A stretch of DNA of 27,076 nucleotides from SZUA-521 sp041738285 (lineage in GTDB: Bacteria; Pseudomonadota; Gammaproteobacteria; Pseudomonadales; Azotimanducaceae). How positions within the stretch are numbered: position 1 is the first letter of the stretch; each line of letters opens with the position of its first letter. Under the pieces are notes generated by a model, which searched no databases, was not told the DNA's origin, and saw only the letters and a list, made by a program, of their open reading frames with translations. The DNA lies in NCBI GenBank assembly GCA_041738285.1, contig JBGSQB010000054.1, positions 1 to 27,076 of the forward strand, read 5' to 3'. The position numbers were made by a program, and so were the translations under genes. Of the stretch, positions 1 through 7,220 are shown one piece after another.

Positions 1-534
1 GCGATCTTCGGCGGTACGGCCGGCGCCGTCAACGGAACGCTCACGTTCATCGTTGGCGGTGACGCCGGTGCGCTCGAACGCGCCCGACCCGTGCTCGACA
101 AGATGGGCGCGAACATCTTCCACGCCGGTGATCAGGGTGCGGGGCAAGTGGCCAAGGTGTGCAACAACATGCTGCTCGCCGTTCACATGGCGGGAACCGC
201 TGAGGCACTTGCGCTGGGCGTTGCCAACGGACTCGATCCGACTGTGCTCTCGGAAATCATGAAACGATCATCCGGTGGTAATTGGTCGCTGAACGTGTAC
301 AACCCCTATCCGGGCGTGATGGAAGGTGTTCCGGCATCGCGTGGCTACGCCGGCGGGTTCCTCGTGGACCTGATGGTGAAAGACCTGGGGCTCGCGATGG
401 AAGCGGCAGATGCGGTCGATGCATCGACGCCGATGGGATCGCTCGCTCGCAATCTCTATCGGATGCTCAAAAGCCAGCATGATGCGGGTCGGCTCGACTT
501 CTCTTCCATCCAGAAGTTGTACACAAAGCCATGA
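1..534 (+). CDS. mmsB: 3-hydroxyisobutyrate dehydrogenase, C-terminal part (5' end outside window)
   Basis: This is the last 177 residues of an NAD-dependent beta-hydroxyacid dehydrogenase, the enzyme oxidising 3-hydroxyisobutyrate to methylmalonate semialdehyde in valine breakdown. The frame is open from base 1, so the Rossmann domain lies upstream of the window. Visible are the substrate-loop segment GGTAGA (fragment residues 4-9) and the catalytic-lysine motif GAGQVAKVCNN, with K52 and N56 in the K-x-x-x-N spacing typical of the family. The all-helical C-terminal domain contains YNPYPGVMEGVPASRGYAGG and ends in LDFSSIQKLY, both typical of 3-hydroxyisobutyrate dehydrogenases rather than tartronate semialdehyde reductases. 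No other valine-catabolism gene follows inside the window. The next gene converges on it from the other strand, with a strong inverted repeat between them. Family assignment is secure; exact substrate is inferred. Confidence 0.9.
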   Translation, partial: AIFGGTAGAVNGTLTFIVGGDAGALERARPVLDKMGANIFHAGDQGAGQVAKVCNNMLLAVHMAGTAEALALGVANGLDPTVLSEIMKRSSGGNWSLNVYNPYPGVMEGVPASRGYAGGFLVDLMVKDLGLAMEAADAVDASTPMGSLARNLYRMLKSQHDAGRLDFSSIQKLYTKP

Positions 535-546
535 GGTGAACGCGGT

Positions 547-599
547 CGCTTGCGCGCGAACGAGTGCTTGAACTTTCTGGACTGATTCGCGCGCAAGCG
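547..599. terminator. Perfect 14-bp inverted repeat between convergent genes, possible bidirectional terminator
   Basis: The arm cgcttgcgcgcgaa (547-560) is matched exactly by its reverse complement at 586-599, with a 25-base loop. It lies in the 90-base gap between the end of the dehydrogenase gene and the end of the convergent HDOD gene, where a shared terminator is expected. There is no U-tract on either side, so it is not a textbook intrinsic terminator. It could instead protect mRNA 3' ends or be a dispersed palindromic repeat. Confidence 0.45.
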
Positions 600-624
600 C
601 GCGCCCACCGGTTCCGGTCGAGAC

Positions 625-1461
625 TCAGCTCAACGCCGCCATCGCCGCTTCAAATTCCTCGGAGATGTCTTCCATCTCGTTGGTTTCGATCGACGGGTCG
701 AGGCCGAGCTTCTGGAAAGCCTGGATCTTGGTCCAGTCGAGCTGCGCGCACGGATGATTGGTACCTGCGTACGTCTGCAGATGCGCCACCATCACGACGT
801 CGGCGTAGTCGGTTGCCGGGCTCGATCGGTCGTACTTCGTGTAGCACATCGGCACTTCTGCGATGTCGGGCGCGAACTTCCAGTTGCGCAATATGAGTGC
901 GCCCAGCTCGCCATGCACTTCGTCGATCACGCGGTCAAGTGTGATGCCGTCGTTGAGCAACCGGTCGTGCTCTTCGGCCCAGGTGAGGATCGGCAGCACG
1001 CCGATGTTGTGGGTCAATCCGGCGAGCAGTGCCTGATCGGGTTTTAGCCGGGTGAAGTTCCGTGCGAGCACGGTGGAAATCGCCGCCACCTGTGTTGCGT
1101 GCGCCCAAACTGCGCGCAGTTTTCGGTCGATCACATCGGATGTGGCCTGGAACATCTGCTGCATGGCGAATCCGGTGGAAAGGTTGCAGCTTTGATCGAT
1201 TCCAAGGCGACTGACAGCGGCGTTGATCGTTTCGATTTCGCGGGCACCGCGATACATCGGGGAGTTCGCGACCTTCACTACGCGTGCGGCGAGGCCGGGG
1301 TCCGCCGCGATGACTTCTGCCAATTGCGCCGCGGAGATGTCCTCTTTCTCGACTGCTTCCCGAATCTGCAGCGCCACCTCGGGCAGCATGGGCAGCTGAA
1401 GCTGATCCTTGCTGATGGCGGTGGTGACTTCCTCCCGCACAGCATCGGCGACGCTCGACAT
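625..1461 (-). CDS. HDOD-domain signalling protein
   Basis: A 278-residue protein made almost entirely of one HDOD domain (about residues 16-215), a fold related to HD phosphohydrolases and found in bacterial signalling and regulatory proteins. Family hallmarks are LPMLPEVALQI near residue 23, IAADPGLAARVVKVANS (51-67) and the INAAVSRLG segment (79-87). At the position where metal-binding HD proteins carry His-Asp, this protein has LTHNIG (His151-Asn152), so metal-dependent hydrolysis is unlikely, as is usual for HDOD proteins. No receiver, GGDEF or EAL domain is attached. It lies 41 bases downstream of ygfZ on the same strand and may be co-transcribed with it, although a TATACT hexamer in the gap could give it its own promoter. 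The start ATG is preceded by a weak ggaa ribosome site. Its cellular role is not known from the sequence. Confidence 0.85.
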   Translation of the reverse strand: MSSVADAVREEVTTAISKDQLQLPMLPEVALQIREAVEKEDISAAQLAEVIAADPGLAARVVKVANSPMYRGAREIETINAAVSRLGIDQSCNLSTGFAMQQMFQATSDVIDRKLRAVWAHATQVAAISTVLARNFTRLKPDQALLAGLTHNIGVLPILTWAEEHDRLLNDGITLDRVIDEVHGELGALILRNWKFAPDIAEVPMCYTKYDRSSPATDYADVVMVAHLQTYAGTNHPCAQLDWTKIQAFQKLGLDPSIETNEMEDISEEFEAAMAALS

Positions 1462-1490
1462 ACCAATTCCGGTGTCAGTGTGACTTTTTC

Positions 1491-1496
1491 AGTATA
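1491..1496 (-). promoter_or_regulatory. Possible -10 element before the HDOD gene
   Basis: The minus strand reads TATACT 30-35 bases upstream of the HDOD start codon, five of six matches to TATAAT, in an otherwise GC-rich setting. No convincing -35 hexamer is seen 16-18 bases upstream, so this is only a candidate promoter. Confidence 0.3.
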
Positions 1497-1502
1497 GGAG
1501 AC

Positions 1503-2438
1503 TTACCGGACTTCGATTGTGACGCCTGCCGCGGTGTGTCCAGCGTGCGTGAACGAATGCGTGATTACCATCAGCAACTCACCGGCGGGCGTAGTGCCGC
1601 AGACGGCGACGACGGTCGCAATGCGCCGCTCTGCGTCGTCGAGCACGTGATCACCATTGCTCGGTCGACTGGCGCCGCGCCAGGTCGCGGACGCGAGGTG
1701 ACGCTTGACCGCGCCGCGGTGTTCGGCGCGCGCGATCACTTCCTGACCGAGGTAGCAGCCCTTGCCGAAGTTAACCACGCCGAGCCGCGGATAACCGAGC
1801 ATTTGCGGCAGGAACTGGCCTGTGGTGGCGTCTGTGAGGTGAACCCAGCCACTGTCGACGTCGATCGCATCCCACTGGTCGCCGTCGGCCATGCCGCTTT
1901 GCCGGGCGCGTTCGAGCGCCAGTGGCAACGGCAACAGATGCAGACCGCGCGGTGTGGTGCCCGGGATCCGCACGGCGATACCTTCGCCGTCCTCGACGCA
2001 ATGAAGCGATGGCGCATCCATCCCGGACGGCGCCAGATTTCCGACGCTGACCCAGTCGTCGAGCACGCGCATCTTGCTTTTCGAGAACATGAGGTACTTG
2101 CGCAGCGTGTCCTGGAACGTGGCCATGACCGACGTGTGCATCCACAGCAACACGCGAGTGCGATGCTCGATCACAATCAGGTCGGCGACGGCCCGCCCCT
2201 GCAGATTGCACAATGCACCCAGCAGTGCGTGTTCGGGTGTGAGTAAGTCCATGTCGCAAGTCAGGTATCCTTGCAGGAATGACTTGGCGTCAGCGCCATC
2301 GAATGCGAGCAGTCCGAAGTGCGATAGATCCAGTAGTGCGCCGTTATGGCGCGAGGACGAGGCGCTTCGCATCGCGCCATCGCGCTCGACGATGCGCATC
2401 CCGAGTTCGCTCAGTTGGGTTTGCCAGGTCGAATGCAC
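1503..2438 (-). CDS. ygfZ: YgfZ, folate-binding Fe-S protein maturation factor
   Basis: A 311-residue member of the YgfZ/GcvT-like family. YgfZ binds tetrahydrofolate and assists assembly or repair of Fe-S enzymes, including the MiaB tRNA-modifying enzyme. The diagnostic signature is complete: GKGCYLGQE (about residues 225-233, key Cys228), followed by RAEHRGAVKRHL. The N-terminal region contains GADAKSFLQGYLTCD (48-62), the usual first conserved block. The chosen start is a GTG with a GGTGG ribosome-site-like sequence seven bases upstream; a later ATG at residue 14 would still keep all conserved blocks, so the exact start is uncertain. The gene is divergent from sdhE and followed by the HDOD gene. 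A position next to sdhE is common in gammaproteobacteria and links two cofactor-maturation proteins that act on succinate dehydrogenase and related enzymes. Confidence 0.92.
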   Translation of the reverse strand: MHSTWQTQLSELGMRIVERDGAMRSASSSRHNGALLDLSHFGLLAFDGADAKSFLQGYLTCDMDLLTPEHALLGALCNLQGRAVADLIVIEHRTRVLLWMHTSVMATFQDTLRKYLMFSKSKMRVLDDWVSVGNLAPSGMDAPSLHCVEDGEGIAVRIPGTTPRGLHLLPLPLALERARQSGMADGDQWDAIDVDSGWVHLTDATTGQFLPQMLGYPRLGVVNFGKGCYLGQEVIARAEHRGAVKRHLASATWRGASRPSNGDHVLDDAERRIATVVAVCGTTPAGELLMVITHSFTHAGHTAAGVTIEVR

Positions 2439-2529
2439 GTTCAGGCCACCACGAAACAGGGCGGATTGCCCATGATTTTTGCGCCACCATGAATTACTGT
2501 CGAGCTAATCTTGCATCTGAGGCCACACC

Positions 2530-2817
2530 ATGGCGGGAACGGCGACCGAACACAATCGACTCGCCTGGCGCAGCCGACGCGGCTTGCTCGAGCTCGATCT
2601 GTTGCTGCCGCCGTTCATCCACGCGCGCTGGCCGCAACTATCTCCGGAAGAGATCGAGAACTACACGCGGTTGCTGGCGTGTGAAGACCAGGATATTTGG
2701 GACTGGGTGCGACGAATCCAATCACCGCCCGACGAAGGTCTGCAGCAGGTCGTCGATCTGATCGTGCGCTTCAATGCCGATCGCGATGCACGAGCCGGCG
2801 CGCACACCGTCGATTGA
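2530..2817 (+). CDS. sdhE: SdhE, succinate dehydrogenase flavinylation factor
   Basis: A 95-residue protein of the SdhE/YgfY (Sdh5) family. These small cytoplasmic proteins promote covalent attachment of FAD to the flavoprotein subunit SdhA and also affect fumarate reductase. The conserved R-G-x-x-E motif is present as RRGLLELD (R17, G18, E21), with the following LLLPPFI and the later LLACEDQDIWDWV typical of the family. A GAGG ribosome site lies seven bases before the ATG. The length is close to the family's usual 85-95 residues. It is divergent from ygfZ, and ygfX begins inside its 3' end, the classical sdhE-ygfX pairing. Confidence 0.93.
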   Translation: MAGTATEHNRLAWRSRRGLLELDLLLPPFIHARWPQLSPEEIENYTRLLACEDQDIWDWVRRIQSPPDEGLQQVVDLIVRFNADRDARAGAHTVD

Positions 2818-3223
2818 GTGGCATCCGGGTGCGGCGCAGATGGCGCCAGCGCTCGCCGTTGCCGTTCTGTGGTTGCTAGCGAGCGGCCTGCTGCCGATGG
2901 CCGTGGCATGGCCCTGGCTCGTGCTGGTCGGTAGCACGGTAGCCATGGTGCTTGTCGGCCATGGATGTCGGCGGCGGTCGAGGCAGTTGACCGGTGTTGC
3001 GAACGCCATCGTGCTGGATGGCCGGGCACACAGCATGCATGGGGCGTGGCTCGCACCTGGTTGGCTGATGATTCGCCTCGGCTCCGGGCGCAATTCCCGC
3101 CGACTGTGGATCTACCATACGGAAGTGTCGCCGTGCGATTTTGCGCGCCTGCGTCGTTTCGTGCGTCGCACGTTGCCCGCGGTCAGCCGGCGACCGGCCT
3201 CAACACGTCGAGTGGATCGTTGA
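2774..3223 (+). CDS. ygfX: YgfX/CptA-family inner-membrane protein
   Basis: A 149-residue protein that matches the small membrane family YgfX, encoded next to sdhE in many gammaproteobacteria. The E. coli member has been described as a toxin acting on cytoskeletal proteins and as an SdhE partner. Residues about 23-62 are strongly hydrophobic and would form two membrane helices separated by a short turn; the C-terminal part is basic and soluble, with the family-like ending WIYHTEVSPCDFARLRRFVR. The start overlaps the end of sdhE by 44 bases; the second in-frame ATG at 2786 is also possible. The last 41 bases overlap the 3' end of convergent nadB, so the basic tail is encoded opposite the C-terminus of NadB. 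Assignment rests on position, topology and the tail motif, since this family is poorly conserved. Confidence 0.75.
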   Translation: MPIAMHEPARTPSIEWHPGAAQMAPALAVAVLWLLASGLLPMAVAWPWLVLVGSTVAMVLVGHGCRRRSRQLTGVANAIVLDGRAHSMHGAWLAPGWLMIRLGSGRNSRRLWIYHTEVSPCDFARLRRFVRRTLPAVSRRPASTRRVDR

Positions 3224-4805
3224 CGCCTGGATAGAGCTCAGTGTCTCGACCCTGGTCTTTCTGCTCAGGGTAGTCGAGGGTGTAGTGCAGTCCCCGACTT
3301 TCCTTGCGCGCCTGCGCGGAACGAACGATGAGTTCGGCCACGTGAATCAGATTTCGCAGTTCGATCAGGTCGCGAGAGACGCGGTAGTTGCTGTAGTAAT
3401 CGTGGACTTCCTGTTTCAGCAGTTCGATACGATGCAGCGCGCGCTCGAGGCGCTTGTTCGTGCGCACTATGCCGACGTAGTCCCACATGAACTGACGCAG
3501 TTCGTGCCAGTTGTGTGAGATCACCACGTCCTCATCGGAGTCGGTGACGCGACTCGCATCCCAGGCAGGAATTGGCGCGGCCGCAGGCGCAGTCGGCAGG
3601 CGTGTGCGGATGTCGTCTGCCGCTGACTTTCCATACACCAGGCATTCGAGTAGCGAGTTGCTCGCCAGTCGATTGGCGCCATGCAGACCGGTGAAGCTCG
3701 CTTCCCCGATTGCGTAAAGTCCCGCCAGCTCCGTGGCGCCGCTGCTGGCATCGACGACAACGCCGCCGCAGGTATAGTGAGCGGCCGGCACTACAGGGAT
3801 CGGCTCGCGAGTCATATCGATACCGAGCGCTGCGCAGCTCGCGTAGATATTGGGGAAGTGCTTCTTGATAAGCGCGGCAGGCTTGCGCGAAATGTCCAGA
3901 TATACGCAATCGATGCCGAGTCGTTTCATCTCATGGTCGATAGCCCGGGCGACGACGTCCCTGGGTGCCAGTTCCGCGCGCGGATCGAACCGATCCATGA
4001 ATCGCTCGCCATTGGGCAGCAGTAGCAGACCGCCTTCACCACGTACCGCCTCGGAAATGAGGAACGACTTTGCGTGGGGATGGTAGAGGCAGGTTGGATG
4101 GAACTGATTGAATTCCATGTTCGCGACTGTGCATCCGGCGCGCCACGCCATGGCGATGCCGTCACCAGTCGATCCATCCGGGTTGCTCGTGTAGAGATAG
4201 ACCTTGCTGGCACCGCCGGTTGCGAGGATGACGAATCGTGCCCCAAAGGCCTCCACCTCGTCGGTGTCGCGGTTGTAGACATAGGCACCCACGCAGCGGC
4301 GCGGGCCATCGCCGACTCGGTTGGAGGTCACCAGGTCAATCGCGATACGATTCTCGAACATCTCGATATTCGGTCGACGTTGGGCTTCGCGCAGGAGGTT
4401 GCTAGAAACTGCATGCCCGGTCGCGTCGGCAACGTGCAGGACGCGACGGAACGAATGCCCACCCTCCTGGGTCAAATGGAAGTCGTCAGCGTCGCGGTCG
4501 AACTGCACGCCCCATGCGCCGAGTTGAGCGATTGCTTCACCCGCATGACAAACGACATGCCACACGGTTTTTTCGCGGCACAAGCCGGCACCGGCACGGA
4601 TGGTGTCTTGTACGTGATCGTATTCGGTATCGAACTGGTTGGTGACCGCTGCGATTCCACCCTGCGCCCAGTCGGTGGACCCCGAGGAAAGCTCCGCCTT
4701 GCTGAGCACCGCGATGCGGGCATTGCTCGGCAGATGCAATGCCGCGGCAAGGCCAGCGGCGCCGCTACCGATGATGAGTACGTCGAATTGGAACCGGGAC
4801 GCCAT
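3183..4805 (-). CDS. nadB: L-aspartate oxidase NadB
   Basis: A 540-residue FAD enzyme that oxidises L-aspartate to iminoaspartate, the first step of de novo NAD synthesis; NadA uses the product. The N-terminal dinucleotide-binding motif is DVLIIGSGAAG (residues 8-18). The SGSTDWAQGGIAAV, HTCGGVVVD-like (YTCGGVVVD) and GLHGANRLASNSLLE blocks are characteristic of the succinate dehydrogenase/aspartate oxidase flavoprotein family, and the C-terminal helical domain is complete. The start was set at the ATG at 4805 because homology begins there and it gives the same length as the E. coli enzyme. The reading frame stays open 67 codons further upstream, but that part runs into rpoE and has no family features. 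The gene is divergent from rpoE (55 bases apart) and converges on ygfX with a 41-base overlap. Confidence 0.96.
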   Translation of the reverse strand: MASRFQFDVLIIGSGAAGLAAALHLPSNARIAVLSKAELSSGSTDWAQGGIAAVTNQFDTEYDHVQDTIRAGAGLCREKTVWHVVCHAGEAIAQLGAWGVQFDRDADDFHLTQEGGHSFRRVLHVADATGHAVSSNLLREAQRRPNIEMFENRIAIDLVTSNRVGDGPRRCVGAYVYNRDTDEVEAFGARFVILATGGASKVYLYTSNPDGSTGDGIAMAWRAGCTVANMEFNQFHPTCLYHPHAKSFLISEAVRGEGGLLLLPNGERFMDRFDPRAELAPRDVVARAIDHEMKRLGIDCVYLDISRKPAALIKKHFPNIYASCAALGIDMTREPIPVVPAAHYTCGGVVVDASSGATELAGLYAIGEASFTGLHGANRLASNSLLECLVYGKSAADDIRTRLPTAPAAAPIPAWDASRVTDSDEDVVISHNWHELRQFMWDYVGIVRTNKRLERALHRIELLKQEVHDYYSNYRVSRDLIELRNLIHVAELIVRSAQARKESRGLHYTLDYPEQKDQGRDTELYPGVNDPLDVLRPVAG

Positions 4806-4841
4806 TTGTTGGTCTGAAATGTCCTTGTGCAGCGCTTCCCT

Positions 4842-4849
4842 AGTATAAG
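4842..4849. promoter_or_regulatory. Overlapping, oppositely oriented -10-like elements between nadB and rpoE
   Basis: The sequence agtataag reads TATACT on the minus strand (4842-4847, towards nadB) and TATAAG on the plus strand (4844-4849, towards rpoE), each five of six matches to TATAAT. The minus-strand element would start a transcript about 30 bases ahead of the nadB ATG. The plus-strand element would start almost at the first rpoE ATG. Neither has a clear -35 hexamer. I saw no recognisable sigma-E promoter (GAACTT with TCTGA) here. Confidence 0.35.
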
Positions 4850-4860
4850 GCACGACAGAT

Positions 4861-5529
4861 ATGCAGAATAACCAGCCTTCGCGTGTACTGAAGTTCGATG
4901 TCGAGATGCAGCGGCGTGCGCGACCGCAGATGCCAGAGGTGCCGCTAGGCGTGACTCGTGAAACCGACAAGGAACTCGTACGCCGAGTCAAGCAAGGGGA
5001 TCGCACGGCGTTCGAACTGCTCTTCGAGCGATATCAGTACAAGATTCACGGACTCGTAGGGCGCTACATCAAGGATTTCTCTGAAGTCGACGATGTCGTG
5101 CAGGAAGCTTTCATCAAAGCATATCGTGCACTGCCGCGGTTCCGCGGTGAGAGCGCCTTCTACACCTGGCTATACCGGATCGCGGTGAACACCGCTAAGA
5201 ATCATCTCGTGTCGCGCAACCGCCGGCCGCCGGACGTCGACGTCGACGCCGGTGATGCCGAGTACCTGGACAGTGCCGATGCGTTGCGCGAATCGGAGAA
5301 TCCGGAAAACAGTCTGTCGCGCGATCAACTGGAGCTTGCCATCAACAGAGCACTGGCGGATCTGCCCGACGATCTACGCAGCGCGGTAACGCTGCGCGAG
5401 TTCGACGGTCTGAGCTACGAGCAGATCGCCGAGATCATGGAATGTCCAGTCGGCACGGTGAGATCACGGATCTTTCGGGCGCGTGAGTCGATCGAGAGCA
5501 AGATCGGTCATCTGCTGGATCGCGTGTAG
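4861..5529 (+). CDS. rpoE: ECF RNA polymerase sigma factor RpoE (AlgU-type)
   Basis: Group 4 sigma factor that directs RNA polymerase to envelope-stress genes. Region 2 is seen in FERYQYKIHGLVGRYIKD, DVVQEAFIKAYRALPRFRG and FYTWLYRIAVNTAKN (about residues 55-125). Region 4 carries the helix-turn-helix LSYEQIAEIMECPVGTVRSR near the C-terminus. The identity is confirmed by rseA, rseB, rseC and mucD following in order. With the ATG at 4861 (AAGG ten bases upstream) the protein has 222 residues, about 30 more at the N-terminus than E. coli RpoE. The in-frame GTG at 4951 would give 192 residues, almost exactly the family length, and ATG 4930 is a third choice. The extension has coding-like third-position bias, so I keep the long form but regard the start as open. 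The protein should be held inactive at the membrane by RseA. Confidence 0.93.
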   Translation: MQNNQPSRVLKFDVEMQRRARPQMPEVPLGVTRETDKELVRRVKQGDRTAFELLFERYQYKIHGLVGRYIKDFSEVDDVVQEAFIKAYRALPRFRGESAFYTWLYRIAVNTAKNHLVSRNRRPPDVDVDAGDAEYLDSADALRESENPENSLSRDQLELAINRALADLPDDLRSAVTLREFDGLSYEQIAEIMECPVGTVRSRIFRARESIESKIGHLLDRV

Positions 5530-5592
5530 TTCGGACAGCGGGAAGGATGAGAGAAAGATGAGAAAGGCAAATTGAGTGAAGAGGTGGGTCGG

Positions 5593-6222
5593 ATGTCGTC
5601 ACAGTTGAAAGAATCCCTGTCGGCCGCGATCGACGGTGAAGCAGATCAGTTCGAGCTCCGGCGTGTGCTCGACGAAGTCGGGCGCGACCCCCAGTTGCGC
5701 GCCAGTTGGCAGCGCTATCACGCCATTGGCGCATTGATTCGTGGTGATGGGAGAGTCCGCCCACCCACCGCCGTTTCGCCGCTGGATCGCTTGCGCGCGG
5801 GCATCGATGGCAGTGCATCGGCGACGGAAGCCTTAGCATCGTCGCATCGTTCCCGCGTCGGGCGCCTTGCCGGTGCCGGTGTCGCAGCGATGGTCGCGCT
5901 CGGCATTGTCATTGGCTTCGGCGATTTCTCCACTGCGCCGCTCGAAGACGAACGCGCGATTGCGGAAGCATCGTTGCCGATCATGGGTATACCTGCGTCG
6001 GTAAGGCGGGCGCCGGACGTGATCGAAGCACCCGATCTGTCGGCGCCGGCATTGGCGGCAGCCGACGCCGCGCGCCGGACGGCGGACCTGCGGCCGTTCC
6101 CCACCGAATCGGACATGGTGCGCAGCCAAGCCTACATGTTGATGCATGCCCACCATATGGCGCTGAGTCGTCCCCCCGGGCCGACTTCGCTGGTCAAGGT
6201 CGCGGCATTCGAGTCGCGATGA
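5593..6222 (+). CDS. rseA: Anti-sigma-E factor RseA (MucA-like)
   Basis: A 209-residue single-pass membrane protein expected to bind RpoE with its cytoplasmic N-terminus and RseB with its periplasmic C-terminus. The N-terminal anti-sigma domain begins ESLSAAIDGEADQFELRRVL, as in the RseA family, and includes the WQRYHAIGALIRGD helix. A membrane segment spans about residues 91-110 (LAGAGVAAMVALGIVIGFG). The periplasmic tail is rich in Ala and Pro and poorly conserved. The ATG at 5593 was chosen over an upstream TTG (5572) because GAGGTGGG sits at good spacing before it. It follows rpoE by 63 bases and overlaps rseB by four bases (ATGA). Regulated proteolysis by DegS/RseP-type proteases is known for the family; neither protease gene is in the window. 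Confidence 0.9.
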   Translation: MSSQLKESLSAAIDGEADQFELRRVLDEVGRDPQLRASWQRYHAIGALIRGDGRVRPPTAVSPLDRLRAGIDGSASATEALASSHRSRVGRLAGAGVAAMVALGIVIGFGDFSTAPLEDERAIAEASLPIMGIPASVRRAPDVIEAPDLSAPALAAADAARRTADLRPFPTESDMVRSQAYMLMHAHHMALSRPPGPTSLVKVAAFESR

Positions 6223-7220
6223 CCCCAGCGATGCGCTCCATCGTGGTCGGTGCGTTGGCGCTCAGCATAGCCGCGGCTGAGGTGTCAGCCGCGCCAGCAG
6301 CGGCGGGTCGGACCACCGACGAGTGGCTCGAATTCATGAATCGGGCGTTTGTAGAGCGCAACTACGATGGGGTGTTCAGTTATTTCGACGGCGCCGACTT
6401 GTCGACATTGCGCGTGGTACACAGCATCGTCGATGGAGTCCAGCGCGAACGGCTGATTCACCTGAATGGCGCGCCCCGCGAGATCATTCGTCGCGGCGAC
6501 GATGTCACCTGTGTACTTCAGCCCGGTGATGAGATGCTTGCACTGGAAGCCAGCATTCCTTCGGGTCCGTTTGCACGCGCGTTCGCTCGCTCGCTGGAGG
6601 GCGTGACCGAACACTACGAATTGATCCTGCAGGGCGCCGACCGGATTGCCAACCGAACGACGACGGTACTCGAGCTGTCACCCCGGGATCACGATCGGTA
6701 CGGCTACCGCCTGTGGCTCGACGACGATACTGGGTTGCTGCTGCGCTCCGAACTGATCGACATGGCGGGCGCGCGGCTCGAGATATTCCAATTCGCCCAT
6801 GTGGCCATCGATGAACCCATTGCTGCGGCGAACCTCGAGCCCGACAGCCGCGACGGTACGGTGACGAACCATCTGACGCTGGCGCCTTCGCAGGCGACGA
6901 CGTCGCCGGGCACGTCGCGCTGGCACGCGGCCTGGGTGCCCAAGGGATTTGCCATGGCGGCGTGGGACCTACGCCGCACTCCCGCGACACGCGCGCCGGT
7001 GAATACCTTGATGTACTCCGATGGGCTCGCCGCATTTACGGTCTTCATCGAAGACATGCCGGAAGCGGGCGCGGCCACGTTTGTTTCGCGCAGCGGTGCG
7101 ACGGTTGCAGTGACCCACATGACGAGCGGTCCAGACGAGCGGCCGTTCCTGGTTACGGTAGTGGGTGAGCTGCCCGTCGATACGGCGCAACGCGTCGCGC
7201 GTTCGATTGCCTTTCAATGA
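6219..7220 (+). CDS. rseB: Sigma-E regulatory protein RseB (MucB)
   Basis: A 333-residue periplasmic protein that binds the periplasmic part of RseA and shields it from proteolysis until lipopolysaccharide intermediates or mislocalised lipoproteins displace it. A signal peptide is visible at residues 1-24 (MTPAMRSI, then an Ala-rich hydrophobic core). The large lipoprotein-carrier-like N-terminal domain includes RNYDGVFSYFDG and LRVVHSIVDGVQRERLIHLNGAPREI, reading across the usual MucB blocks. The smaller C-terminal domain contains WVPKGFAMAAW, LMYSDGLAAFTVFIE and the final VTVVGELPVDTAQRVA. Length matches the family (about 320). It overlaps both neighbours by ATGA junctions, so translation of rseA, rseB and rseC is probably coupled. 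Confidence 0.93.
   Translation: MTPAMRSIVVGALALSIAAAEVSAAPAAAGRTTDEWLEFMNRAFVERNYDGVFSYFDGADLSTLRVVHSIVDGVQRERLIHLNGAPREIIRRGDDVTCVLQPGDEMLALEASIPSGPFARAFARSLEGVTEHYELILQGADRIANRTTTVLELSPRDHDRYGYRLWLDDDTGLLLRSELIDMAGARLEIFQFAHVAIDEPIAAANLEPDSRDGTVTNHLTLAPSQATTSPGTSRWHAAWVPKGFAMAAWDLRRTPATRAPVNTLMYSDGLAAFTVFIEDMPEAGAATFVSRSGATVAVTHMTSGPDERPFLVTVVGELPVDTAQRVARSIAFQ

Noticed and set aside
564..592. GAACTT at 570-575 considered as a sigma-E -35 element
   Set aside because: No TCTGA-like -10 lies 16-17 bases downstream and no gene begins there; it lies in the loop of the inverted repeat.
1536..2246. 236-codon plus-strand ORF opposite ygfZ
   Set aside because: It is antisense to a gene with a complete family signature and has no family features of its own.
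4074..4817. Long plus-strand ORF opposite nadB (247 codons)
   Set aside because: It is antisense to well-conserved nadB and its translation shows no recognisable domain; GC-rich genes commonly give such shadows.
4806..5006. 67-codon upstream extension of nadB
   Set aside because: It overlaps the beginning of rpoE on the other strand, contains no NadB-family sequence, and the ATG at 4805 gives the normal length.
5572..5592. TTG start for rseA at 5572
   Set aside because: The ATG at 5593 has a well-placed GAGGTGGG site and fits the family N-terminus better.
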